64,000 nt of DNA from Rhodococcus marinonascens NBRC 14363 (GCF_001894885.1 NZ_BCXB01000001.1:393213-457212), one strand, 5' to 3'; counted from the first letter of the stretch, positions 17,003 to 25,908 are shown. The notes: a model not told the origin generated them from the sequence alone. Numbers and translations: made by a program.

Positions 17003-17914
17003 TTACCGCAAAGGCGTGAAATCTCGGCTACCGAGGTAGTCGGGGCGGCGCGCGGGCGCGGCGAACGGTTCCGTCAGTGTGTTCTCCACACTGTTGAACA
17101 CGATGAAGAGGTTGGAGCGGGCGAACGGTGTGATGTTGCCGTTCGAGCCGTGCATACAGTTGGAATCGAATACGGTGGCCGAGCCTGCTCCACCGGTCAT
17201 TACGTCGATTCCGTACTCGTTGGCCATTCGCGTCAGGGTGGGGCGATCAGGAGATCCGGTCGGCGGGACGTAACTGACCAGAGACTCTTTGTAGTAATCC
17301 TCCGGGGTCTGCCCCGCGCACGAGACGAAAGCGCGGTGCGAGCCGGGCATTATCATCAGCCCGCCGTTGTGCCCGTAGTTCTCGGTCAGCGCGATCGAGA
17401 TACTCGCGGCCCGGGGTCTCGGCATTCCGTCTTCGGCATGCCAGGTCTCGAAGTCGGAGTGCCAGTAGAACGGCCCACCGGTGAAGCCGGGCTTGAAGTT
17501 CAGCCGAGACTGGTGGATGTACACCTCGGAGCCGAGGATCTGCCTGGCGATGCCGACGACTTCGGGCCTTCGGACGATATCGTCGACGACGTCGCTGAGG
17601 TGATGGACGTCGAAAACGGAACGGACGTCGCCGTCGCCGTTCTCACGCACCACGCGGGCATCGCCGCGTAGGGTGTCGGTTTCTGCGAGGCGCGTCATCT
17701 CGTCCATGAGGTCGAACACGTCTCGCGGAGGGATGATCTTGTCGGCGCAGTGGTAGCCGAGACTGTCGTAGTCGGCGACCTGGGCGACTACGAGCGGTCC
17801 GGACTTTGGGTCACCACCAAGTGGATCGAACCAGGTGACCGGATCCTCTCGGAGTGACGTCGTGCATTCGTTGCGGTCCCGCGTGGGGTAATTGTCGACG
17901 ACGGCCGTACGCAT
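17003..17914 (-). CDS. ectD: Ectoine 5-hydroxylase
   Basis: 303 residues; an Fe(II)/2-oxoglutarate dioxygenase turning ectoine into 5-hydroxyectoine, an osmo- and heat-protectant. The long EctD signature is present: HQSRLNFKPG, then FYWHSDFETWHAEDGMP (iron ligands His152 and Asp154), and a third ligand His255 in DSNCMHGSNGN. ATG 17914 gives the usual length; the longer open frame has no homology. No ectA, ectB or ectC lies within the window, so the substrate must come from genes elsewhere or from uptake. It is divergent from a LysE-type exporter 144 bases away. Confidence 0.9.
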   Translation of the reverse strand: MRTAVVDNYPTRDRNECTTSLREDPVTWFDPLGGDPKSGPLVVAQVADYDSLGYHCADKIIPPRDVFDLMDEMTRLAETDTLRGDARVVRENGDGDVRSVFDVHHLSDVVDDIVRRPEVVGIARQILGSEVYIHQSRLNFKPGFTGGPFYWHSDFETWHAEDGMPRPRAASISIALTENYGHNGGLMIMPGSHRAFVSCAGQTPEDYYKESLVSYVPPTGSPDRPTLTRMANEYGIDVMTGGAGSATVFDSNCMHGSNGNITPFARSNLFIVFNSVENTLTEPFAAPARRPDYLGSRDFTPLR

Positions 17915-18058
17915 AACTCGTGTTTCACCCTTTCGGATTGGACAACGATCTACGCCTCCGACGTTCCCACTGGTCGTCAACGATTGCAATAGGACACAGG
18001 TCCAGTGAAGCTGGACTGGACCGCGACGACGAGGCGTCGCGGTGGGATCCTCACCGTC

Positions 18059-18697
18059 ATGGTCAACTCGGCGGCAGTACTCGGTGTGGCGGCGATCGCG
18101 CTCGGCTTGGTCCTCACCCCAGGCCCCAACATGCTGTATCTGGTCTCACGCAGCATTACTCAGGGGCGAAGGGCGGGCCTGATCTCACTGGCCGGTGTCG
18201 CTTTCGGGTTCCTGTGCTATCTGGCCGCTGCAATTCTGGGAATCTCGGCGTTGTTCTCGGCGGTTCCGCAGGCGTACACGGCGTTGAAACTAGTGGGGGC
18301 GTGCTATCTAGGGTGGCTCGCTTGGCAGGCATTGAAGCCTGGTGGCACGGCGATCTTCGCCCGAGACCAGTCGGAACACGGAGCGGTGCGAACGGATTCT
18401 TCGCGGAAGCTCTTCCTCATGGGTCTGACCACCAATCTTCTCAATCCCAAGATAGCCATCCTGTACTTGGCTCTGATCCCGCAGTTCGTCCACCCTGCGG
18501 CCGGGTCTGTGTGGCTGCAGAGCCTGTTGCTCGGCGGTGTACAGATCACCGTCGCGCTGACCTTGAACGCGGTGATCGTGTGTCTGGCAGGATCTGTCGC
18601 GGTCTTCCTGTCGGATCGGCCGACGTGGGCTCGGGCCCAGAAGCTGTTGATGGGCACAGTCCTCGGCGGTCTCGCCGTCCATCTGGCGGTCGATTGA
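18059..18697 (+). CDS. LysE/RhtB-family amino-acid exporter
   Basis: 212 residues with about six membrane helices. The N-terminal LVLTPGPNMLYLVSRSITQGRRAGL is the family signature (TPGPN-x6-R). LVGACYLGWLAWQ and the central FLMGLTTNLLNPKIAILYLALIPQF (with NPK) also fit RhtB transporters that export homoserine, threonine or similar solutes. ATG 18059 follows GGTGGGA; an upstream in-frame ATG at 18005 lacks homology. It is divergent from ectD, which may mean shared control, but a direct link to ectoine is speculative. Confidence 0.88.
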   Translation: MVNSAAVLGVAAIALGLVLTPGPNMLYLVSRSITQGRRAGLISLAGVAFGFLCYLAAAILGISALFSAVPQAYTALKLVGACYLGWLAWQALKPGGTAIFARDQSEHGAVRTDSSRKLFLMGLTTNLLNPKIAILYLALIPQFVHPAAGSVWLQSLLLGGVQITVALTLNAVIVCLAGSVAVFLSDRPTWARAQKLLMGTVLGGLAVHLAVD

Positions 18698-18776
18698 GCG
18701 GCTTCGTTGAGCCGGGAGTGCTCCGGACGTGAAGTTGCCGGCCGGGACGCTGCGCAAGCCCCCCGACCGGCTGAAA

Positions 18777-20180
18777 TCACGCCTCTACGCGGGATCGCCT
18801 GTATGCCCCGATCATTGCATCGATCAAGACGAATGCGAGCAGGCTCACAACGAGTGGCGGCACGAACCATCCGATGGTGCCGACGACGGCGGCCCCAACC
18901 GCGAGGTGCCACGCGCGGAGGCGCCGAACCGACCCCCTGGCAGGTGGTCGGCCGACAGCCCACTGTGAACCACGCGTCGGTCGCCTGTGCCACCACATGA
19001 GGTATCCGCGCACGATCACCGTCATGAGCGCGACGGTGAGTGCGAGCAGGGCTAGCTGGTTCGCGAGGCCGAACAGCAGACCCGAGTGCAGCTGAACTCC
19101 CCAGGAGGTCAGCTTGGCGGCGAGGGGCCAGTCGGCGAAACGCACCGTGTCCGTCACCGTCCCTGTCTCGCCGTCGATGGCGATGGTGTCGGTGCTGAAT
19201 ACCCAAGATTCGCGCGTTTGGGTAACGGTGAACGCGGTGTCGGCCGTCGCGGGTATCGAGGCCTCGACTGCTCCGTCGACCCCGTGCTTGCGCGCGATAG
19301 CCAGTACCGAGTCGATATCGGATACGGCTGTCCCCTCCGGCTGTGTAGACGGCGTGTCCGCGGTGGGCGAGAGGGACTTGGTGATGGAGGGCGTCGTCAA
19401 ACTGAGTTCCTCACGCACCGCGCCGGCGTTCTCTTCGGCGTATGCCCAAGTCAGCCCGGTGGCCGAGATCAAGAGCAGACCGAGGCCGATCCAGAGGCCG
19501 ACAGCGCCGTGCCAGCTGAGCGCGCGTCGTCGTCCCTTCGCGGCCAGTTCCGGGGTCAGCAGTCGTGAGGTAGAGGTGTTGCGGCGTCGGGCACGCAGGT
19601 ATCGGCTGACCCAGAGATAGATTCCGCCGAGCGCGATGACCCACAGCCATACCGCCGCCAGCTCAATGTAGACGTGTCCGGGCTCGCCGAGGTTCAGATC
19701 TTTGTGGAGCTGGCTGATCCAGGCCCGCACCGGCAACGCGTTGTCGGCGCCGTAGACGGCGGACTCGCCGAGTGCGGCTCCGGTGGCAGGGTCGATGAAG
19801 ACGGCGAGCCTTTCCTCCTCGCCGAGCGTTGGGTCGGTGAACAGGACCTGCGTCGTGTCGCCCGGTCCGGGTGCTGGACGGACGCCGGCCAGGGGCAGGT
19901 CCGGTTGCCCCCGCTGCGCGGCCGTGACCTGTTGCGCGACAGGGATCGGTTCACCGGTCGATTCGACGTGCAGGTAGTCGCGGTAGGCGAACTGCTCGAT
20001 GGTCAGTGCGGCCGCGTAGAGGCCGCCGCTGATGGTGGCGACGAGGATGAACGGCGCCACGAGGATTCCCGCGTAGAAGTGCAGCCGTAGCATCAGTGCG
20101 CGGAATGTGGAAGCGGTTCCGGGTGAACCGGCGGGGTCTGGTGCGCGCGACGGCGCGCGTTTGGGTATGGAAATGGACAT
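18777..20180 (-). CDS. PepSY-associated transmembrane protein
   Basis: 467 residues. Membrane helices lie at about 30-52 (FYAGILVAPFILVATISGGL), about 180-200, 225-248 and 375-400, with extra helices at the end. External PepSY-type domains sit between them, with DPATGAALG and IDGETGTVTDTVRFADWP. The HFYAGILVAP, SWHGAVGLW and LHSGLLFG histidine motifs are shared with the PepSY_TM family, often linked to ferric-siderophore reduction or iron uptake in the inner membrane. ATG 20180 is chosen because the family helix begins soon after. The small membrane protein 67 bases upstream is probably co-transcribed. Confidence 0.85.
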   Translation of the reverse strand: MSISIPKRAPSRAPDPAGSPGTASTFRALMLRLHFYAGILVAPFILVATISGGLYAAALTIEQFAYRDYLHVESTGEPIPVAQQVTAAQRGQPDLPLAGVRPAPGPGDTTQVLFTDPTLGEEERLAVFIDPATGAALGESAVYGADNALPVRAWISQLHKDLNLGEPGHVYIELAAVWLWVIALGGIYLWVSRYLRARRRNTSTSRLLTPELAAKGRRRALSWHGAVGLWIGLGLLLISATGLTWAYAEENAGAVREELSLTTPSITKSLSPTADTPSTQPEGTAVSDIDSVLAIARKHGVDGAVEASIPATADTAFTVTQTRESWVFSTDTIAIDGETGTVTDTVRFADWPLAAKLTSWGVQLHSGLLFGLANQLALLALTVALMTVIVRGYLMWWHRRPTRGSQWAVGRPPARGSVRRLRAWHLAVGAAVVGTIGWFVPPLVVSLLAFVLIDAMIGAYRRSRVEA

Positions 20181-20247
20181 TGACAGTCTCGTTTCGCCTT
20201 CAGAGGGCAGGGGGAGCGCAGCGGCGCCCACCTGCCGGTGCGCGTCG

Positions 20248-20793
20248 CTACGAGAAGAGGTGTGCGAAAGTCCTTGGTGGTCCACGGGTTCCGATGCCCG
20301 AAGAGGCGAGTAGGCGAAGAACCACCCGTGCGTGGTAGACGAGGGGCTGCGCCGTCGAGTGATCGGAGTCGACACCGACCGCTCTCAACAGCACCCGTGT
20401 CACACGCCTCACGACGGATGTCGCTATCGAGAATCCGCGCTCGGCCGCGCGAATCAGTAAGGCGGTGACCAGCACTGCGGCCGCGTGTGCAGAGATCATC
20501 GACACGGACGGCAGGCTCATGGGATGTGCAGACGCAGCGGCGGGAACCGAGTGCCCGATGACCTGACCCGCGAAGAGGATGGCCATCAGTGTCAGGAGCG
20601 GATTACGTGTGCTGCGAAGGGATGCCCCGGCCACACCGACAGCTGCGCAGACGAGTACCAGCAAGGCCAAAGACCCCTGGCCGATGGACGTGTGACCGCC
20701 GCTCGCCGCATGCGTGGCGATGCTCGTCGCGCCCGACATGCCGCCCACGAAGGCACCGCGCAGCTGCACGGTGCCAGGGCGTTGCGGAGTCAT
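20248..20793 (-). CDS. Hypothetical membrane protein upstream of the PepSY gene
   Basis: 181 residues from ATG 20793. Three or four helices are seen at about 40-57 (SLALLVLVCAAVGVAGA), 64-82 and 98-118 (SMISAHAAAVLVTALLIRAAE). The His-rich HTSIGQ and SAHPM segments around the helices could bind a metal or heme, but this is not certain. A basic C-terminal tail follows. I do not recognise a named family. Spacing and strand suggest an operon with the PepSY protein. Confidence 0.6.
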   Translation of the reverse strand: MTPQRPGTVQLRGAFVGGMSGATSIATHAASGGHTSIGQGSLALLVLVCAAVGVAGASLRSTRNPLLTLMAILFAGQVIGHSVPAAASAHPMSLPSVSMISAHAAAVLVTALLIRAAERGFSIATSVVRRVTRVLLRAVGVDSDHSTAQPLVYHARVVLRLLASSGIGTRGPPRTFAHLFS

Positions 20794-20847
20794 GGAGGCA
20801 GCGTACCTGTGGTCAGGAGCTGCAGGTACCCCATGCGATCGCCGGCG

Positions 20848-20886
20848 ATGGGATACGAATTTCACGTCACAGTGGACGCGGAACAC
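20848..20886 (+). repeat. Broken copy of the 5' end of the VOC gene
   Basis: About 39 bases starting ATGGGATACGAATTTCACGT match the start of the VOC gene at 23214 with only a few substitutions (shared product MGYEF-VTVDAE). The similarity then stops and sequence resembling oxalyl-CoA decarboxylase on the opposite strand begins. Confidence 0.6.
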
Positions 20887-20892
20887 GCAAGC

Positions 20893-21130
20893 GGGCGTGC
20901 CGTGGCCGGTTGGTCGAGTTCCTGGTAGTCGCCCTGCTCGAGGTTGACGATCGTGCGGTCGCTCGATCCGCTGATCTGGATCATTGGAAGACAGTTGACG
21001 GTCGCGTTCGCGAGCGCCACCAGCCCGTTGAGGAAGCCCGGCGCCGACACTGTCAGGCAGATGCCGGGGCGCCCGGTGAGATAGCCCGCGGCGGCGATCT
21101 TCCCAGAGCATCCCCCCGCAGCGGTGCCGG
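20893..21130 (-). pseudogene. Oxalyl-CoA decarboxylase fragment
   Basis: The minus strand encodes [20 protein letters not shown], followed by [20 protein letters not shown] and [20 protein letters not shown]. This is the thiamine-diphosphate-binding N-terminal region of oxalyl-CoA decarboxylases (the family reads [15 protein letters not shown] and GSSER-IVDLQQGDYEE-DQ). Everything else in the roughly 570-residue enzyme is missing: upstream sequence loses homology near 21130 and downstream it runs into the VOC fragment. It is a deletion remnant. Confidence 0.7.
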
Positions 21131-21217
21131 TCCGCCCGTGCGGCCAGGCCGGACCGAAACGTTGGGCATGCCCGGATGTCGGCTCTCGGTGCGGCCGACG
21201 GCGCACGGTCGACAAAA

Positions 21218-21233
21218 TAGGTCATATGACCTA
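21218..21233. promoter_or_regulatory. 16-bp perfect palindrome, likely TetR operator
   Basis: TAGGTCATATGACCTA is a perfect palindrome ending 10 bases before the ATG at 21244. Its right edge overlaps a -10-like TAGTCT (21232-21237), six bases from the start codon. The TetR-family gene that ends this two-gene unit is the natural candidate to bind it. Confidence 0.6.
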
Positions 21234-21243
21234 GTCTTGTGTC

Positions 21244-22295
21244 ATGAACGACGAACTCTTGTATGACCCCTCCGGACCGGTGCTGATCGCTGGTGGGTAT
21301 GGCACCGTGGGCGCCCAACTTTCCGAACTTGCCGGGACCGAATGGCCGCTGTTGCTCACCGGGCGCCACCCGGAGCGGGGTGAGGATCTTGCTCGGCGGC
21401 ACGGGGCGACGGTGCGGCGATGGGACGTCACCGGACCGGAACCGTTCGCAGCCCACGTCCGCGCCGTGGTTTCCGCGGTCAACGACCCGGACGACCGGGT
21501 GCTCCGCGCGGCGGTGCAGGGTGGTGTGCCTTACGTCGACATCACCCGGTGGACCACTCGGCTCGCACGTGCGGTCACAGTCGCAACGCTTGCGGATCCG
21601 ACTGCGCCGGTGCTTTTCTCGTCGTCCTGGATGGGCGGCGTCACGAGTCTGGTCACGGCCGCCCTGGTTGCCGAACGCGGCGGAGACGCGACATCGGTCG
21701 ACATCGCGATCCGGTACGACATGCAGGATTCGGCCGGCATCGACTCGGTCGACTTCCTCGACCGGCTCGGCTACGACTTCGAGGTGCGACGTTCCGGCAA
21801 CGCCGTGACGGTGGCGCCGTTGTCCGACACCCGGTGGGTCGACGTCGCCGGCTCTCGAACCAAGGTCGTCAGGCTCGACACTCCCGAGCAGTTCACGCTG
21901 CCGTTGACGCTGAGTGTGGGCAGCGTGGCCACCAGGATCGGGTTCAGCTCCAACTCTGCCACGGCAGCCCTTCTGGCGGCGAAGAAGGTGGGACTCTTCC
22001 GATGGGGGCGCGGTGAACGTTGGACCTCCGTTCGCCGATCCCTGCTGTACTCACCCGGCGACGGCGGAAGCGCGCAGATCCGCATCGACGTCGTCGGTGA
22101 CGCGGGCGCTCGTCCGCGACGATCGTCGATTCCCGCGGTCAGGCGCATCTCACCGCGCTCGGCGGATTCCTCGGCCTGCGCCGGGTACTCGCGGCCGATG
22201 CGGTGGCCGGCGTCACCTTCCCCGAACTGCATCCTCGTCCCGAGCCCGCACTGGGGGAACTCACGAAGAACGGGGTGGAAGTATTGAGGTCATGA
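21244..22295 (+). pseudogene. Saccharopine-dehydrogenase-like NAD(P)-binding protein, frameshifted near the 3' end
   Basis: The first 290 or so codons give a Rossmann protein (PVLIAGGYGTVGAQLSELAG at 12-31, LLLTGRHPERG, AVVSAVNDPDD) of the saccharopine dehydrogenase NADP-binding family. Near 22110 the frame turns into arginine/serine-rich nonsense ending at 22287. A frame shifted relative to it continues sensibly from 22119 as TIVDSRGQAHLTALGGFLG, then VTFPELHPRPEPALGELT, and stops at TGA 22293-22295, overlapping the ATG of the tetR gene. One lost base therefore explains the break. The intact protein would have had about 350 residues. Whether the shift is real or a sequencing error cannot be told. 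Confidence 0.75.
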
Positions 22296-22909
22296 TTTCG
22301 TCCAAGGGTGCGCAGCGACAGACCGAACTGCTCGACGCCGCCGAACGTGTGCTCACCGCACGGGGCAATGCGAACGCTGCGCTCCGGGATTTCGCGGCGG
22401 AAGCGGGGGTGCGAATCGGCCACCTGCAGCACTACTTTCCCACCCGCGCCGACTTGATCAGGGCAGTGCTCGACCGCGCGATGGCACGTTCGTTGGCGCG
22501 CTTGGCGGAGGCGACGGGTCTGGATGCAGACGACGGAGCGGAACCGGCGGTGACCCGTGAGGACACGCAGCGGATGCTCGAGGTTCTTCTCGCCGAGCAC
22601 GACGACGTCGGCTTCGTCCGCCTGTACCGGGAGATCTGGGCGATCGCCGGGGGAGACGAGCCGACCGCCGCGGTTGTCCGGGCCTTCTACCGCAAGTACG
22701 TCGACTTCGTCGCGGACCTGATCGCGTGTGCAAGGACGAGCGTCTCGGAGGAGCAGCGAAACGCGTTGGCGGAGATCGTGGTCAGCCTCCTCGAAGGCTC
22801 CTCCGTCGTCCGATCGGACATAGGGGTCCTGCGCACGGCGGAAGGGGACCGCGAACTGGTGCGGACCGCGGTGATGCTGATCCACGGTGACGGGGTCAGC
22901 CCGGACTGA
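22292..22909 (+). CDS. TetR-family transcriptional regulator
   Basis: 205 residues. The N-terminal helix-turn-helix is at about 8-55: QTELLDAAERVLTARGNANA, ALRDFAAEAGVRIGHLQHYF and PTRADLIRAVLDRA, the usual TetR signature. The C-terminal ligand domain has a helix with LYREIWAIAGGD and the dimer helices EIVVSLLEGSSVV. Its ATG overlaps the ancient stop of the preceding dehydrogenase gene (ATGA), so they form one unit behind a 16-bp palindrome 10 bases before that gene. It probably represses this unit. The ligand is unknown. Confidence 0.88.
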   Translation: MISSKGAQRQTELLDAAERVLTARGNANAALRDFAAEAGVRIGHLQHYFPTRADLIRAVLDRAMARSLARLAEATGLDADDGAEPAVTREDTQRMLEVLLAEHDDVGFVRLYREIWAIAGGDEPTAAVVRAFYRKYVDFVADLIACARTSVSEEQRNALAEIVVSLLEGSSVVRSDIGVLRTAEGDRELVRTAVMLIHGDGVSPD

Positions 22910-22942
22910 CCGGCCGGGCGTACCCCGTCACCTCCGCGGGTA

Positions 22943-23185
22943 TCAGCCCTTCGTGGCGCTGATACCCGCGCGACGACCGAGGAAACTGCCGTCGCCGAGG
23001 GACGTGCCGCTGGCGTAGCCCCACGCACATACGCCCGCGGTGCAGCGTCCGGCTGCGAACAGTCCGGGAATCGGATCGCCGGAGACGTGCAGCACCTCCG
23101 ACGCGGTGTTGGTGCGCAGGCCGCCGAGCGTGAACCCGGCGGTGAAGTGCGCAGTCACCGGCAAAGCATACCGGCGGCCGAGATG
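22943..23185 (-). pseudogene. C-terminal fragment of an FAD-binding dehydrogenase (3-ketosteroid dehydrogenase/fumarate reductase type)
   Basis: About 80 codons remain: RYALPVTAHFTAGFTLGGLR, then DPIPGLFAAGRCTAGVC and YASGTSLGDGSFLGRRAG. These are the conserved C-terminal flavin-contacting motifs of the KstD/FAD-binding-2 family. The N-terminal dinucleotide fold and active site are absent; the homology ends about 30 bases from the divergent VOC gene. It is a deletion relic with its natural stop codon. Confidence 0.7.
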
Positions 23186-23213
23186 TGTCGGTGTGCCGCG
23201 CTAGCGTCGGAAC

Positions 23214-23639
23214 ATGGGATATGAATTTCAGGTCACAGTGGATGCGGAAAACCCGCATACCCTGGCGAAATGGTGGGCGCAGGCGCTCGACTGGGAAGTG
23301 GAACCGAGCGACGAGGGATTCATTCGCGGGCTCGTCCAGGCGGGTCACGTTCAGGAGTCCGACACAATGAAGTTCGAGGGCGTCCTGGTCTGGCGAGAGG
23401 GCACCGCAATCCGGGACCCGGAGCATTCGGAGCGGCCCCGTGTGCTGTTCCAGCTAGTCCCCGAATCGAAGACGGTCAAGAATCGACTTCATCTGGACCT
23501 CCGCGTCGGGGACGGCCGCGACAGGGTCGCCGAGCGACTCGAGCAGTCCGGCGCCACACTGCTTCACCGAGGCCGTCAGGGACCAAACGAATGGATTACG
23601 ATGGCCGATCCCGAGGGCAACGAGTTTTGTGTCTGCTGA
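23214..23639 (+). CDS. VOC/glyoxalase-fold protein
   Basis: 141 residues with two beta-alpha-beta-beta-beta modules. The first contains YEFQVTVDAENPHTLAKWWA and ALDWEVEP, the second RLHLDLRVGDGRDRVAERLE, ending MADPEGNEFCVC, which is the usual VOC closing motif. Such small proteins bind metals or hydrophobic ligands, and many are of unknown role. The start ATG is shared with the 39-bp broken copy near 20.85 kb, and an opposing flavin dehydrogenase remnant lies immediately upstream. It is convergent with the AraC gene. Confidence 0.8.
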   Translation: MGYEFQVTVDAENPHTLAKWWAQALDWEVEPSDEGFIRGLVQAGHVQESDTMKFEGVLVWREGTAIRDPEHSERPRVLFQLVPESKTVKNRLHLDLRVGDGRDRVAERLEQSGATLLHRGRQGPNEWITMADPEGNEFCVC

Positions 23640-23651
23640 GGAGAGGTTCAC

Positions 23652-24680
23652 TCAGCGATAGGAACTCGGCGTACCGCCAGTCCAGCGCTTGAACGCACGC
23701 CGGAACGCACTGGACTCGGAGAAGCCGAGCCTTGCCGACAAATCCTCCACGGTTTCCCCGCGTCGGAGTCCGGCGACGGCGGCGTCGCGCAGGACTTCCT
23801 CCCTCAGTTGGTTGAGCGACGTTCCCTCTTGGCGGAGGAGGCGTCGAAGGTGGGGCACACTGATCGACAGCATCTGAGCGATGTCCTCGGCGGTGGACGT
23901 GCGGCCCTTCAGTCCGAGTTCGAGTACGCGCCGTACCTGGGTCGACGCCGCGCTGTCATAGTCGCGCTCGGACATCAGGAGTGTGGGCGACTCACGGAGA
24001 TAGTTCTCGAGCGTCTGCTCGTTCTGAATGATGGGCGAACGCATTACTGCGTTGTCGAATTCTATTGCGGGGATGTGCGAATCAAAGTCGACCGGTATGC
24101 CGAAGATGTGATCGTAGTTCTCGGCGAGACGCGGGACCGGTGGTGGATACGGCAGTTCTACCGCCAGCAGTGGCACCCGTTTGCCCACAAGCCATGCGGC
24201 GAAACGGTGGAGCAGGATCAGCAGGAAGTCGGTGGTGAGCCGAGCGGCTTCGAGCGACAGATGAGCATCTTCGGTCTGCTTCGCGGCGCCGGGGCGGATG
24301 TCGATGGTCATCCGTGTCCCGCCGTTGGATCCGGATGCGATGTGCAAGGCGGGTAGTGCCGGCAATGCATGGAGGATGTCGGCCATCCGCTCGAGGGCTG
24401 CCGACAGATCCTCGGTGTGGATCAGGGCGAGACACACCAACCGAAAGGTACCGCGGGGGACGGGTGCCGGACCCAGTCCGAACAATTCGTCATCCGTGAT
24501 CTGCCAGACCGCCTGGGTGAACGCGGTGACCTGCGTTGGCGTCAATCGGGCCAGAGGGTCGGAGAGCGAGGCTGTCGTGAGTCCCGCCGCAGACAGCGCG
24601 GGCGACAGGTCTACTCCGCTGCGCGAAGACATTTCGAGTGCGCGTCGCACGAAGTCGGCGGGGATGGTGCGCGCCGTCAC
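23652..24680 (-). CDS. AraC-family regulator (OruR/arabinose-binding-like N-terminus)
   Basis: 342 residues. Residues about 15-190 form the AraC-type ligand domain, with RALEMSSRSGVDLSPALSAAG and LTPTQVTAFTQAVWQITDDE. Residues about 235-335 are a double helix-turn-helix with STAEDIAQMLSISVPHLRRL and LSARLGFSESSAFRRAFKRW. GTG 24680 is chosen because its first four bases (GTGA) overlap the stop of the upstream aminotransferase gene. The open frame before it is coding sequence of that gene. Translational coupling with the aminotransferase suggests control of a nearby amino-acid pathway, but the effector is unknown. Confidence 0.87.
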   Translation of the reverse strand: MTARTIPADFVRRALEMSSRSGVDLSPALSAAGLTTASLSDPLARLTPTQVTAFTQAVWQITDDELFGLGPAPVPRGTFRLVCLALIHTEDLSAALERMADILHALPALPALHIASGSNGGTRMTIDIRPGAAKQTEDAHLSLEAARLTTDFLLILLHRFAAWLVGKRVPLLAVELPYPPPVPRLAENYDHIFGIPVDFDSHIPAIEFDNAVMRSPIIQNEQTLENYLRESPTLLMSERDYDSAASTQVRRVLELGLKGRTSTAEDIAQMLSISVPHLRRLLRQEGTSLNQLREEVLRDAAVAGLRRGETVEDLSARLGFSESSAFRRAFKRWTGGTPSSYR

Positions 24681-25864
24681 GATCGGGACGCCCCGAGGGT
24701 TCGGAGCCGTCGCCCGGCCTCCTCGAGTACGTGGTCTCGTTTGCAGAATGCGAAGCGCACCAGGGTATTCCACTGCTGTGGATGGTCGGTGAACACGCTG
24801 ACTGGTACCGCGGCGACGCCGATACGCTGGGGGAGCCTACGACAGAAGTCGATACCGTCGTGCTCGCCGATCCCGGTGATATCGGCGCACAGGTAGTACG
24901 TGCCGCCGCCAGAGAGGACGTCGAGACCGGCTCCGACGAGCGCAGCGTAGAGCACGTCGCGCTTGGTCTGAAGGCTGTCTCGCAGTTCCTTCACCCACTT
25001 CTGTTCGTGCGTCAACGCGTGGGCGATCGCGGGCTGGAACGGTCCGCCGCCGACGAAAGACATGTACTGCTTCGCCGCGCGCACCGCGTCGATCAGTTCC
25101 GACGGTCCACAGGCCCAGCCGATCTTCCATCCCGTGACGTTGAACGTCTTCGCGGCGCTCGAGACGGAGACGGTTCGTTCGTACATCCCCGGCAGGGTGG
25201 CCAGGGCCGTGTGCGTTCGGCCGTCGAAGACCAGGTGCTCGTACACTTCGTCACTGAGAACCAGCAGGTCATGCTCGCAGGCGATTTCCGCGATGGCGCC
25301 GACCTCGTCCGAGGTGAATACGGTGCCGGTAGGGTTGTGCGGAGTGTTGACCACCAGCATCCTGGTCTTCGGCGTGATGGCGGCCCGAAGAGCGTCGAGG
25401 TCGAGGACGAAGTCCGTGCCCGAGCGGGCGAGCGGCACGCTGCGACGTACTGCTCCGGCGAGCGCGACGGATGCGGCGTAGGAATCGTAGTACGGCTCGA
25501 TCAGCACCACTTCCTCACCCGGCTCGACGAGGCCCAGGATCGCGGCACTGATTGCCTCGGTGGCGCCCACGGTGATCAGCACTTCCGAATCGGGCTCGTG
25601 GTCGAGACCGTAACGGGCCAGCCGGTCGGCTGCGACAGCCTGGCGCAACACTGGCATGCCGGGGCCAGGCGGGTACTGGTTGAGCCCATCTGCGATGGAT
25701 TGGCGCGCGGTGTCGAGCATCGAAACCGGTCCGTCGCTGTCGGGGAATCCCTGACCGAGGTTGATGGCGTCCTGACTGACCGCGAGCGCAGTCATCTCGG
25801 CGAAGATGGTGGACGCGAACGGCCGCAAGCGCGCGACGGTGCGATTGCGCGGCGTTGCGGGCAT
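24677..25864 (-). CDS. dapC: PLP-dependent aminotransferase (Rv0858c/DapC-like)
   Basis: 395 residues, fold type I. The N-terminal VARLRPFASTIFAEMTALAV, INLGQGFPDSDGP and NQYPPGPGMPVLRQA closely resemble what I recall of M. tuberculosis Rv0858c, annotated as N-succinyldiaminopimelate aminotransferase of the lysine/peptidoglycan pathway. The cofactor lysine is Lys239 in SSAAKTFNVTGWKIGW; NTPHNPTG and SDEVYEHL are the usual pyridoxal contacts. ATG 25864 fits the family length. Some homologues act on kynurenine or methionine keto acids instead, so the substrate is moderately certain. Its stop overlaps the AraC gene. Confidence 0.82.
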   Translation of the reverse strand: MPATPRNRTVARLRPFASTIFAEMTALAVSQDAINLGQGFPDSDGPVSMLDTARQSIADGLNQYPPGPGMPVLRQAVAADRLARYGLDHEPDSEVLITVGATEAISAAILGLVEPGEEVVLIEPYYDSYAASVALAGAVRRSVPLARSGTDFVLDLDALRAAITPKTRMLVVNTPHNPTGTVFTSDEVGAIAEIACEHDLLVLSDEVYEHLVFDGRTHTALATLPGMYERTVSVSSAAKTFNVTGWKIGWACGPSELIDAVRAAKQYMSFVGGGPFQPAIAHALTHEQKWVKELRDSLQTKRDVLYAALVGAGLDVLSGGGTYYLCADITGIGEHDGIDFCRRLPQRIGVAAVPVSVFTDHPQQWNTLVRFAFCKRDHVLEEAGRRLRTLGASRS

Positions 25865-25908
25865 TACTGCAGCGTAGTCGGTGTGATGTCGGATGTTGCA
25901 CACGGCCG

